A stretch of 64,000 bases of DNA from Narthecium ossifragum. Lineage: Eukaryota > Streptophyta > Magnoliopsida > Dioscoreales > Nartheciaceae. The position numbers were made by a program, and so were the translations under genes. Where the stretch lies: the NCBI GenBank assembly GCA_963920575.1, contig OY986965.1:10926290-10990289 (forward strand), read 5' to 3'. Positions 55,334 to 64,000 of the stretch are shown here, piece by piece (position 1 is the first letter of the stretch; each line of letters starts with the position of its first letter). The notes beneath the pieces were generated by a model that made no database searches, had not been told where the DNA came from, and worked only from the letters and a program-made list of their open reading frames with translations.

Positions 55334-55701
55334 TAACCTGATGAGACGTGAAAAGTACACAAACTAACCCCTAAATTTACCTTTATTAGTATTCGAGTAA
55401 GGTATTTCTAATAATCTTCATGGTATTTCTGGTACAAGAGCCCTTAGCAGAAGTTAGATCAACTTTGGAGCATAAACGAGCCTATTCGAGCACATTTAGG
55501 TACATGAGTCAACTTCAAAGATTATACTATACATTCTCAAGAAGAATCAGATAATGTGCCATATATGATTGGAAAGCTCTGGAAGTCTAGTTTCTGGAGA
55601 ATTTTACGGTTCATGATTCCGAGTTTCCTAAATGAAGTTATGGCATTTTTTGTACCATTGCGCAGTGCTGAGTGGCAAAAGAGATAATACGCAGGAAAGA
55701 T

Positions 55702-55866
55702 GATCGATCTTCTTCACCTATGAAGATCGATCTTTGTACTGTAGCAGAGATGATAGAGAGCAATAATTCAAACGATCGATCTTCTTCGTATAGAACATCG
55801 ATCTTCCTTGGGCGCAACCAACTATACGGGATGAAAAGATCGATCTTCACCCCTAGAAGATCGATC
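55702..55866 (+). repeat. Paired GATCGATC array
   Basis: Pairs at 55702/55725, 55774/55796 (CATCGATC) and 55838/55859: intervals 23, 22 and 21 bp; pair starts 72 and 64 bp apart. The array ends 64 bp before the TATA box. Confidence 0.9.
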
Positions 55867-55929
55867 TCTCATTGCCAGTTAAGCAAAATGAAGGGCCCAG
55901 ATGTAATCCGAATGGGAAAAGCTTGAGGG

Positions 55930-55938
55930 CTATAAATA
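55930..55938 (+). promoter_or_regulatory. TATA box of the solo LTR
   Basis: CTATAAATA, placed as in the other gypsy-type LTRs: 53-65 bp downstream of the last GATCGATC word. Confidence 0.7.
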
Positions 55939-57002
55939 CCAAACTTTGGGGCTCTTATTTGGGATTTCCTTGGGACAGGAAGAGGCTAAGGAAAGGGGCA
56001 ACCCCTTTGGGCAAGGAAGGGCGCTCTAATCCAAGAGGGAGGAGATTGATGAAGAAGAGGAGGATCCATCTCTTCTCCATGGCTTCTCTATCGAAGATGA
56101 GTAGCTAATCTATTTACCTAGTGGAATACCATGATGTTTTAGATTTTATTTGTAGTTTTCTTTGGATTTGGATGTTGTAATCCCTATTGAGACAATAGTT
56201 GTTTGGATCTATACTTACTTTCTCATCTTTGTAGTTGGATTCTAATGTTGGATGGATGAATTCTTTGGTATGCATAAGCTAGAACCTTGTGCCCAATAGG
56301 TGTTTGTTGATATTCCCCAATGAGTAGTTTGTGCTAGAACCATGGCCACTTGTGTTGAAAGGAGTCTTGGCTTAGGTTATGGACTTGGTTGTAATAGAAC
56401 CACCCCAATCCACATCTAACCTAGCATCTATCCTATCTTTTGTAGTGTTTTGGATTCGAAATGCTAGAACCACCTCGATCCATTACCATATTCGATACAA
56501 CCCAATTCCTTGCGACGAGATGATCCTAACCCGTCCTCTTGTTAGCGATGATCGAAGCTAATCCCTCGATCGTCGACTTTCTAGCATACACCTAGTGCAA
56601 CGGATAGTCTTTAACCAGTTATTCGTTAGCGACGACCTTTGTTAGCCACAAGGTAGTCGACATTGTAGTGTCTAGATAGGATTGCGCATCTTGATCCATT
56701 AGAAAGCTACGATTGAGCCTAATCCGGATTGGGATTCCCTAGGACCTCTTTCTATCCATTGAATCATTTACATGCTTTCTTAACTATAATATCCTAAAAC
56801 CCAAAGCCATTTCTTTTATTATCCTTGTAGGAACACTTAGATTGAGGTAAGTAGTTTAATTGTTTCTATACGCATTCCCTGCGGATTCGACATGGACTCA
56901 CCGCTAGCTACCACCAAAGTAGTTAGTTAATAGTTCGATTATAAATTTGTAATTTTGATTGGGCGCGTTAAGCCGCGACACTTTCTACGTCTCATCATAA
57001 CC

Positions 57003-57327
57003 TCAAGCTTGTCCCATATCACTTTTGCTGATTTGCATGTAGAGACCCTATTGAGTTCACTAGGACTAAGGCACAAAATAGAAAGCTTTTGGCCTTGGCA
57101 TTTGTTTGAAGGTTCTTGAGATCGATTGGGGTATAGTCACTCTTTGTTTTTGGGACTTCTTTACCGTCAACAATTTTCATAGGGATATAGGGTACATCCT
57201 CTATTACCAACCAAGCTTCATAATCCATAGATTAGATGAATATCTCCATATTGGTTTTCCAATATGTATAGTTTGATCCATTGAAGTATGGTGGCCTATT
57301 GGTAGCTTGTCCTTATATGTTTTCCAT
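57003..57327 (-). pseudogene. Sirevirus-like gag, N-terminal part
   Basis: From the ATG at 57327: GQATNRPPYFNGSNYTYWKT, MEIF, a stop, SMDYEAWLVIEDVPYIP, KIVDGKEVP and LNAKAK-like LQTNAKAKSFLFCAL blocks, typical of copia gag starts (UBN2 type). Two nonsense codons and a one-base frameshift before the STCKSAKVIWDKLE block. It continues at 55333 across the solo LTR. Confidence 0.88.
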
Positions 57328-57378
57328 CTCTAGATAGGATCCACTAAGGGTTGTTACACCACTAAAAATAGAGACCTA

Positions 57379-57390
57379 GCTCTGATACCA
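57379..57390 (-). promoter_or_regulatory. Primer-binding site, initiator-Met tRNA (minus strand)
   Basis: GCTCTGATACCA is the complement of TGGTATCAGAGC, two bases from the end of the LTR at 57393. It marks that LTR as the 5' LTR of the Sirevirus running leftwards. Confidence 0.92.
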
Positions 57391-57392
57391 AT

Positions 57393-58483
57393 TGAAGACC
57401 CAAGAGGGGGGTGAATGGACTCATTTCAAAAACTAGATTAATGAAAAATCAGGTAGGAGAGAACTAACACCTTAGTTGCTTGTAGATGAACTGAAACTAA
57501 AATAACTTAGCATGCAAGAATTAAATGAAAGAAGGGTTAGAGAGCTAGCACCGATTTTTATAGTGGTTCAACCCAGCTCTTGGTCTAAGTCCACTTCTCT
57601 TAAAGTCCTCCTTGAGGTTCCACTACTTGCAAATGTTTTACAAGCTTTACCTCCAAGCTTCTCGGTGTTTGGTGACCTTACAATCACAACTAACTGCTAT
57701 TGGATTACTCACAAAGTACTTCTTCACGCTCAAAGAAGATTTACAAAGATTGTAGCTCTAAAGGGAATAAATAGTAACTCTTACTTAGACTTGCTCAGAT
57801 GATCTCAATAATATCAATAATAGTTGTGGCAAGTTTACAACAAAGAACTACTTATATCTGGCCTTCAACAAGCTCAAAAAGGACTTCCAACGGCTCTCTG
57901 CAACTCTCCAACGGCTAGTTTTTTACTCTGCGCGTTGCTGGCGGTCGATCTATGCATCTTCTGTGACATCAACCGTCATGTTCAAAAACTCAGCCTTCGC
58001 AAGCCGCGGTCGATCCACCCATCGTCCGTGAGGCTCTGTTGTGAAAAACGTTTTCCAGGGCCGATTCTCTGATCAACCGTCGCTTCTTCACTTTTCACCA
58101 TGATCCTCCACGGTGGACCGTCACATAGACCGTCGGATCGTTCGTGAGCCTACAACATTGAAAACCATAAAATCGAAACCTCACGGTCGACCGGTCCATC
58201 GACCGTCAGGCTATGTCAAGAAAATGGCTTCTCAGGGTCGATGCTCCGATCGATCGCGAGCCAACATTTTATTTTGTCAAGTATGGTGCATCGACCGTGC
58301 AATCCCGCGGTCGATCTATGGATCGACCGTCGCATTCCCAAGGTCGATCCATGCATCGACCGTCAGTACAATAAATCATTAAATATTGAATTTAAGACTT
58401 CCAATTAAGGGGTAATAAATATTAAACTTATATTTTATCTTTTAATGTATATTTGCATCATCAAAACAAGGTTAGGATCAACA
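57393..58483 (-). mobile_element. Sirevirus LTR shared by two internal regions
   Basis: 1,091 bp, minus strand, TGTTGATCC...GGGTCTTCA. On its left (downstream) are a primer-binding site and gag, making it a 5' LTR; on its right (upstream) are a polypurine tract and an envelope-like ORF region, making it also a 3' LTR. It carries the 12-bp GGTCGATC/GATCGACC array at about 57942-58365 and is homologous to the solo LTR at 52604. Confidence 0.88.
57942..58365 (-). repeat. GGTCGATC/GATCGACC array
   Basis: Same pair design as at 53153-53649 (for example GGTCGACCGGTCCATCGACC at about 58186, GGTCGATCCATGCATCGACC at about 58342), but more decayed: several words have lost a CG (ATCAACC, ATCTTCTG, TAGACC). 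Confidence 0.85.
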
Positions 58484-59017
58484 ATCTCCCCGTTTTTGAT
58501 GATGACAACCCTTTTAAATGTGATGATAAAATATTTAAGCTCCCCCTTAATCTATGCATCCAATTCTTTCTTAAAAAGAGTTCTAAATTGAATACCAAGG
58601 ATGTTCAACAGTCATATATCACTAAAATGATAAGAAAAGTTAACTTAGATTTTAGCATGTTCACTTCTTTTAAGAAAGTGAATATTGGCTATCATGGAAT
58701 AGTTCATATGGATATTGGAGATCAAAAATTTATACAAATACAACTTAACACTATCCAACATCATATTATGATCAAGAGATTAACATTATCCAAACAACAT
58801 TGCCTTTCATTCAAAAGATTCAAACACTTGCATTACAACACTTCCATTCAAAAACATTTCGGAAAACTTTGGATTACAAGAGTATTTCAAAGACAAGGTT
58901 TTCCAAAATACAAGAGTAAAGATATGAAATGTAGGGCAATTGTTTTCAACATTCATCACAACTTTTTCTCCCCCTTTGGCATCATACAAAAGAAGTAACA
59001 TGGATGGGGATTTAGGA
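58484..59017 (-). mobile_element. Sirevirus 3' untranslated region with three polypurine tracts
   Basis: Minus-strand purine tracts: AAAAACGGGGAGAT touching the LTR (58497-58484), TTAAGGGGGAGCTT (58549-58536) and CCAAAGGGGGAGAAAAAG (58979-58962). Several polypurine tracts upstream of the 3' LTR are a known trait of Sireviruses. Confidence 0.8.
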
Positions 59018-60229
59018 TCAATTAACTGAAGGCGTGGTAGGTGGAAATTCATTTTTGATGTAGATAAAAATGTCTTCAAGTTCCTTGGACATCTTTGCTT
59101 GATCCACCGTGATTTGTGCTTGGGAAGTCTTGATGTCACCTTGATTAACTTCCATTCTTTCCAATCTTGCTTCTAGATCATCAAGTCTTTGAGCTGTGAT
59201 GCGACGAGGTCGGCTTTGGGAGGATTCACTTTGATGTCCTTGAAGTCTAGGCTCTCCCTCTAAGTTTTCCTCATCATACTCTTCTTGATGCTCGCCTTCC
59301 TCATCACTACTAATATCATGAACACTTAGGCCTAAGGCTCGCTTGACGGACATCATCCTTTTATAGGTGGATTTATTGAAGGGTTGAGAAAGGGGTTTTC
59401 TTTCATCAACGGCTAGATGGAGGGTAAAGGCTTGGAAAATATTGGTTAGAAGTCCTCCAAAAGGTAGTGATTGCCTAGTCGTAAGGTTAAGCATCTCCTT
59501 GATAATGATGTAACCTAGGTTTAGAGGCTTCTTCCTAACCATGCAGGAAAGAACATAGGCATGAAGTGGCTTCAAGTGATCATGGTGGCCAAGCTCTCTA
59601 TAGTTTTGGTGTTGGCTATTTAATTCTATAGGATTTTTATCAACTAGATCAAGTCTAAGGATTGCCCTTCTCCCTTGTTTATCCTGATCAATTCTTTTGA
59701 GATCCCCATATGAAGTAAAATATGTGCACTCTTCTCGATTTTGTGCATTTAATATATCATTTAACCAGTTTATGGTAATCTTGATTTCATTTCCATAGAA
59801 ATAGCTACTAATGGCCACATATCCTTCATCATCAATATCCTCAGTCATATTGCAATAAACATATCGAACCATTTCGGGATACATAAATTGGGGCATCTCT
59901 AAGAATTTCATTCAACCCATATCAGTGAAAACATTTTTAACTACATGTTCCTTTCCTATGGGCAACTGAAGAACTCTACCTGAAACCACAAATTTATCCT
60001 TAAATTCAGGCCAAGAGTTATACCTATCATTGTCTAGGAAGAAGTAGTCATCTTAGGAAGGAGTAGATGAAGGCAAGGATGAGGACCCTCCGGTTGTGCC
60101 TTTGGTTTTCTTCGTCCCTGATATTCTCTTTACCACTGCCTGCTTCCTCTTCTCAGCTTGCGTCGGAGCCTGGAGTGGAGGAGTCGGTGACGGAGGTGGA
60201 GGAGGTCTGGCATTCTTGGTGCGAGGCAT
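59018..60229 (-). pseudogene. Envelope-like third ORF of a Sirevirus, two stops
   Basis: From ATG 60229 (MPRTKNARPPPPPSPTPP, proline-rich) the frame holds TAA at 60055-60053 and TGA at 59914-59912, otherwise it is open to 59018 (about 403 codons). The middle (YFYGNEIKITINWLNDIL, then RELGHHDHLKPLHAYVLSCM) resembles the plant transposon-protein domain often found in retroelement third ORFs. It is followed by an acidic stretch (SSDEEGEHQEEYDEEN) and a C-terminal coiled coil (RLDDLEARLERMEVNQGDI). No obvious transmembrane segment, so a true envelope role is doubtful. It lies directly upstream of the polypurine tracts, the usual place for this ORF. Confidence 0.75.
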
Positions 60230-60358
60230 GGTGTGAGGCTCAGTTAGGATTTTAGGAGGAGAGGAGAAGGGAGCGGTCGAACCAGAGGAGAACGGTCGAT
60301 GGAGAAGGGCTAGGGCACGGTCGAACCAGGGAGAAATGACTCTTTGATCAGGGGATGA

Positions 60359-61124
60359 TGATGATGTATAATGCCATATTTTTACCCCTTAATACTTAGT
60401 CTCCGGTGCTTATTTGATACCAAAATACACTCATATTCCTTATATCTTGATTTAGGATACATTTGGAGTCATTGAGTGCGAAGCAAGGCAAAAAGAGCAT
60501 ATTTGGGTAGTTTCTGCATAAAAGGATCGATCTTCTATAATGGAGAGATCGATCTTGTCATGACGTAATGAAGAAATCAAAGATGAAGGAACAAAGATCT
60601 ATCTTTGCCCTTCAAAGGATCGATCTTTGTTGTGAATTAAATCCTGACAGAGAGCACACTTTTAAAGGATCGATCATTGCCCTTCAAAGGATCGATCTTT
60701 GTTGGGAATTAAATCTGGACAGAGAGCATATTTTCAGATGATCGATCATTTCCCATGCAAGGATCGATCCTCTTTTCACCCGAGAAAATTGAGAAAATTG
60801 GCGATGCAAATAATCAATCATCCTCTAACAAAGGATCGATCTTTCGTGGGGCGTAGCTAGAAATTAAAGAAATTGAGATCAAATGATCGATCTTTCCCTA
60901 TGTAAAGATCGATCTTCCCTTCTCCAGTGAAGAAATTCAAGGGCTCAGATCTAATTCGAGGATGGAGAGACTTTGGGTTATAAATATAACTCTTTCTAGG
61001 GTTTGAGGGGGGATTCCTAGATACTTTTGGCTGACACTCCTCGTGGGATCGACTCGTACTTGCACTATTACATTTATTTTTCTGAGTATTGTTTTTACTT
61101 TTGGTTGCTCGCGACAACACATCA
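60359..61124 (+). repeat. 5' LTR of the Athila-like element
   Basis: The start is placed at TGATGATGTATAATG (60359, could be 60356 or 60366) by comparison with the TGATGA starts of the related LTRs; the end CACATCA (61124) precedes the primer-binding site. TATA box TTATAAATA at about 60979. About 766 bp, shorter than its relatives. Confidence 0.75.
60525..60914 (+). repeat. Six perfectly spaced GATCGATC pairs
   Basis: Pairs at 60525/60547, 60596/60618, 60668/60690, 60740/60762, 60812/60834 and 60885/60907. All six intervals are exactly 22 bp; pair starts are 71, 72, 72, 72 and 73 bp apart. Two first members are decayed (GATCTATC at 60596, AATCAATC at 60812). The array ends 65 bp before the TATA box. 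Confidence 0.95.
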
Positions 61125-61130
61125 AATTTT

Positions 61131-61147
61131 TGCACCGTTGTCGGGGA
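61131..61147 (+). promoter_or_regulatory. Diverged primer-binding site, tRNA-Asp
   Basis: TGCACCGTTGTCGGGGA matches TGGCGCCGTTGCCGGGGA apart from a few changes, consistent with mutational decay of a tRNA-Asp site. Confidence 0.75.
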
Positions 61148-61317
61148 CTGATTCTAGTTGATTTTTGTGCTTATTGTGATCTTTATTTCATAAAAAAAAG
61201 AGAGTTTACTTCGTTTATTAGTGCTTTAGCGTAGGAATTTTTATTTAATTATCTTCATTACTCTAGCCCTTTTCTTAATTTATTTCTCTTGGTTTATCAG
61301 AGTCTTCTTGATTGTTT

Positions 61318-62520
61318 ATGAGTATAGTTCGATCTTTTAAACAAGGTGATTTGCAGTACGATCCAGAGATAGAAAGAACTTTGCGCAGGTTCAGAAGGGA
61401 ACCTCGGAGAAACTTTGAGGAGAAAGATTTGGATCTTGATTCTCCATTTGCTAGTGATTGTGGATTAGAAGAGGAAGAAGTCATGGCCGGAAATCGGACT
61501 TTGAAAAAGCTTGCAGCCCCAGATTTGAATCAACAACCCTTATGCATTACATTCCCAACTTTGGATGCTACTACTACTTTTGAATTGAAATCTGGACTAA
61601 TACATCTCTTACCCACTTTTCATGGACTTGCAGGTGAGTATCCTCACAAGCATTTAAAGGAGCTTCATGTTGTGTGCACAAGCATGAAACCTATGGGGCT
61701 GACTGAAGATCAGATCAAATCGAGAGCCTTTTCATTTTCTTTGAAGGATTGGCTTTATTATTTACCCTCTGAGAGTATTACCACATGGAACGAGATGAAG
61801 AGCTTATTTTTGGAGAAATTATTTCCAGCTTCAAGGGCGGCCAATATTCGGAAAGAGATATGTGGTGTAATGCAGCATAACAGAGAGTCTCTACACGAGT
61901 ATTGGGAACGTTTCAAGAAATTATGTGCAAGCTATCCCCATCATCAAATTAGTGAGCAATTACTTATCCAATATTTTTATGAGGGCTTACTAACCACTGA
62001 CAGGAGTATGATTGATGTCGCTAGTGGAGGAGCTTTGGTGGATAAAACGCCTGAAGTCGCAAGGAACTTGATTGCAAATATGGCGGCTAATTCTTAATAA
62101 TTTAACAATAAACTTGATTCTTATTCAAAACATGTTAATGAGGTAAATGTTTCATTCCTTGAACAGCAGATTGCGAGTCTAACTTCTCTTGTTTGTCAAT
62201 TGGTTGTAGGTAACATGCAAACAACGAAGGTTTGTGAGATTTGTTTGGTGGGAGGACATCCAACCGATATGTGCCCAACTCTTCAAGAGGAGCCCAGTGA
62301 ATAGGTGAATGCAGCGGGTAGTTTCCCTGGACTACTGTAAAGGAAGTATGATTCCTATCCGAACACGTATAATCCGGGATGGAGGGATCACCCCAATCTC
62401 AACTATGGGAATCCACAAGTAAATTAGCCCGCAACTCAAATCCGCCCAACTGGCCAGCAATATCAGCAATATAGACCGCTATACCCCCGAGACCACAACC
62501 AAACCCAACTCCTAATTCTG
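61318..62520 (+). pseudogene. Athila-like gag with zinc knuckle, several stops
   Basis: From ATG 61318: an acidic N-terminus, TLKKLAAPDLNQQPLCITFP, FELKSGLIHLLPTFHGLAGE, PHKHLKEL and LYYLPSESITTWNEMK...FLEKLFPA, the retrotransposon gag core, then QHNRESLHEYWERFKKLC and the YFYEGL block. A stop at 62095-62097 is followed in frame by a linker and a zinc knuckle CEICLVGGHPTDMC (about 62234-62275), then more stops near 62302 and 62338. The capsid/nucleocapsid order is normal for the family; the gene is dead. Confidence 0.9.
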
Positions 62521-62522
62521 GT

Positions 62523-62879
62523 ATGTTTTTAGAAGATATTGTTAAATCCCTTACTACTAATACTTTTCAATTTCAACAAGAGACAAAACAAGAGGCGAAG
62601 GCCAGTATTCAATGTTTGGAACATCAGGTGAGCCAAATGGCGACAGCAATTAGTAAGCTGGAGGCGCAAAGTTCGGGAAAATTACCCTCTCAAACGGTAA
62701 TAAATCCAAGAGAAAATGCTAGTGCAATCGTTTTGAGAAGTGGTAAAGAACTTGAGATTCCAGCAAAGGAAGTTACTGCATCGTCACCGCAAGGAAAAGA
62801 GCAAAACATTGTTGCGGACAAAGACTTTTCCGATGACGACAACGTACCTAAACATAAGTTTCCACCTCTGTCTGATTAA
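62523..62879 (+). pseudogene. Athila-like gag C-terminal linker
   Basis: The frame contains KASIQCLEHQVSQMATAISK, then SGKLPSQTVINPRENASAIV and LRSGKELE, the well-known conserved stretch between zinc knuckle and protease in Athila elements (LE.Q...A......G.LPS.T..NP......I.LRSGK). It ends at a TAA at 62877-62879. Confidence 0.88.
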
Positions 62880-63023
62880 AAACATGTACCTCCTTTTCCT
62901 CAGGCTTTAATTGAATCTCGAAGAGATGAGCAAAATAAAGATCTATATGAGACTTTTCGCCGATGCAAGGTAAATATCCAACTCTTAGATGCTATTAAAC
63001 AAGTAGCTTGTTATGCTAAATTA

Positions 63024-63758
63024 TTGAAAGAATTGTGTACAATTAAGAGGAAACATAAACTTAAAGGATGTGAGAAGGTGAGAGTAGAGGAGAATATTTC
63101 TGCAGTTATTCAAAGAAAAATTCCTGCAAAGTGTAAAGATCCAAGTATGTTTATTATCCCATGTACAATTGGTTACACTAAATTTGAAAGAGCCATGATA
63201 GATTTAGGAGCTTCTATCAATGTCATGCCATATTTTATATATGCTTCTTTGAAACTTGGACCTTTGAATGAAACTGGTGTTGTGATTCAGTTGGCTGACA
63301 GATTTAATGCCTATCCTAAAGGTGTAGTTGAGGATATTCTTGTGCAAGTTAATGATTTAAATTTCCCTGCTGATTTCTATGTACTTGATATGGAGAATGA
63401 TGATCATATAACTCTTATTTTGTTGGAAAGACCATTCTTACAGACATCCAATACTAAGATAGATATGCATAGTGGCACACTTACCATGGAATTTGATGGT
63501 GAAATTGTTAAGTTTAAAATTTATGATGCCATGAAGTATCGTACTGATGATTGTCATGTTTATTCTATTGATGTAAGGGAATTGGAAGTTGCGGTTGGAG
63601 ATGCTTCGGGGGAATTTCTACAGAAGGCAGATGAAGAAGCTGTCCAGTCTTGGCCAATCGACCGCGAGGAAGATTCGGTCGACCGTCGAGAATACCTGGA
63701 GCACTTATTCGATGAACCTCCTCCGACTGAAGTTGAAAGCATTCCTATTACGCAGTGA
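63024..63758 (+). pseudogene. Athila-like aspartic protease
   Basis: Contains ISAVIQRKIPAKCKDPSMF, then AMIDLGASINVMPY: the family's active-site motif (DLGAS with INLMP). It is followed by a GVVEDILVQVNDLNFPADFY block and ILLERPFL, where the usual reading is ILLGRPFL; the Gly-to-Glu change probably kills the fold. The frame ends at 63756-63758, before reverse transcriptase. Confidence 0.88.
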
Positions 63759-64000
63759 GGTATATTTCCTGTGACTATTTCATTTTCATTATTGGTTAAA
63801 AAGGAGATGACCTTAGTTGATATTTTCATATCTCTATGGATTTATTTTCGATCATGTGATCTTGACATCCTTGACAATGCAAACGACGACATTATTAGTA
63901 AGTCAATGGATGATTCGATTACAGTTGAGCATAATGTTGACTCATTTCCTTCAGATCACCAGGATGACATGTATTTCTGTTTGAGAGATCTAGCTATCTT

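Larger units (their letters stand above)
55339..56997 (+). mobile_element. Solo Athila-like LTR, target duplication TAACC
   Basis: 1,659 bp with perfect 11-bp inverted ends (TGATGAGACGT ... ACGTCTCATCA), flanked by TAACC at 55334-55338 and 56998-57002, inserted in the Sirevirus gag. It carries a GATCGATC array and a TATA box (55930). The part at 55513-55676 matches the LTR at the left edge of the window. Its body (56100-56950) is long and AT-rich. Confidence 0.93.
60359..64000 (+). mobile_element. Athila-like gypsy element, 5' part (runs off the window)
   Basis: 5' LTR, diverged tRNA-Asp primer-binding site, gag and protease in order on the plus strand; reverse transcriptase and the 3' LTR lie beyond 64000. 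Inserted upstream of the Sirevirus third ORF. Several stops in gag and a lost Gly in the protease flap region show it is decayed. Confidence 0.9.

Noticed and set aside
58453..58998. A plus-strand gene of 181 codons
   Set aside because: It overlaps the Sirevirus LTR end and 3' untranslated region on the other strand, contains the polypurine tracts in reverse and has no recognisable domain.

Overview
This is plant nuclear DNA, probably from a monocot. Evidence: introns with GT-AG borders, Ty1/copia and Ty3/gypsy LTR retrotransposons, a Cassandra-type 5S-bearing LTR, Tourist-like MITEs, a LINE tail, and a reductase gene whose first exon is far more GC-rich than the rest (a bias typical of monocots). 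Only two host genes look intact; most of the rest is nested mobile DNA and broken gene pieces. The species cannot be named from the sequence alone.

Layout. 1-6375: a decayed copia element (RT, RNase H, 3' LTR) cut by two gypsy-type LTRs; its 3' LTR appears to end against the start of a broken DUF1005 gene (6376-6745). 7300-7620: Cassandra-like solo LTR. 8611-13189: young, nearly intact copia element. 13200-15800: MITEs, fold-back elements and a Kelch fragment. 16982-19118: intact two-exon C2H2 zinc-finger gene. 19511-21559: fold-back element carrying pieces of a lectin receptor kinase. 22966-26328 (minus): intact six-exon dihydroflavonol-reductase-like gene. 27151-28133: pectate lyase remnant behind an intronic tandem repeat. 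28241-30435: solo LTR. 31856-32458: 5'-truncated LINE. 35000-37080: copia LTR cut at its primer-binding site by another gypsy-type LTR. 37081-42480: CT-rich and ACGCGT-word-rich DNA with traces of a DNA transposon. 42489-60229: a Sirevirus-like copia tract on the minus strand, split by a 7-kb non-autonomous LTR element (43923-50910), a solo Sirevirus LTR (52604-53771) and a solo gypsy-type LTR (55339-56997), and joined through a shared LTR (57393-58483) to a second Sirevirus 3' end. 60359-64000: the 5' part of an Athila-like gypsy element.

The most striking signal is regulatory. LTRs of several families (Athila-like gypsy, the 28.2/35.3 kb gypsy-type family, and Sirevirus copia) carry arrays of the palindromic word GATCGATC or its relatives just upstream of a TATA-like box. 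In the gypsy-type LTRs the words come in pairs about 22 bp apart, and in the clearest copies the pairs repeat about every 72 bp. In the Sirevirus LTRs the interval is 12 bp, one helical turn shorter. This looks like a shared U3 enhancer or protein-binding architecture, perhaps acquired independently by different retrotransposons of this genome.

The two intact genes show no sign of acting together; they are islands in the repeat landscape. Target-site duplications and reading frames that resume across insertions allow the order of several insertion events to be read directly.
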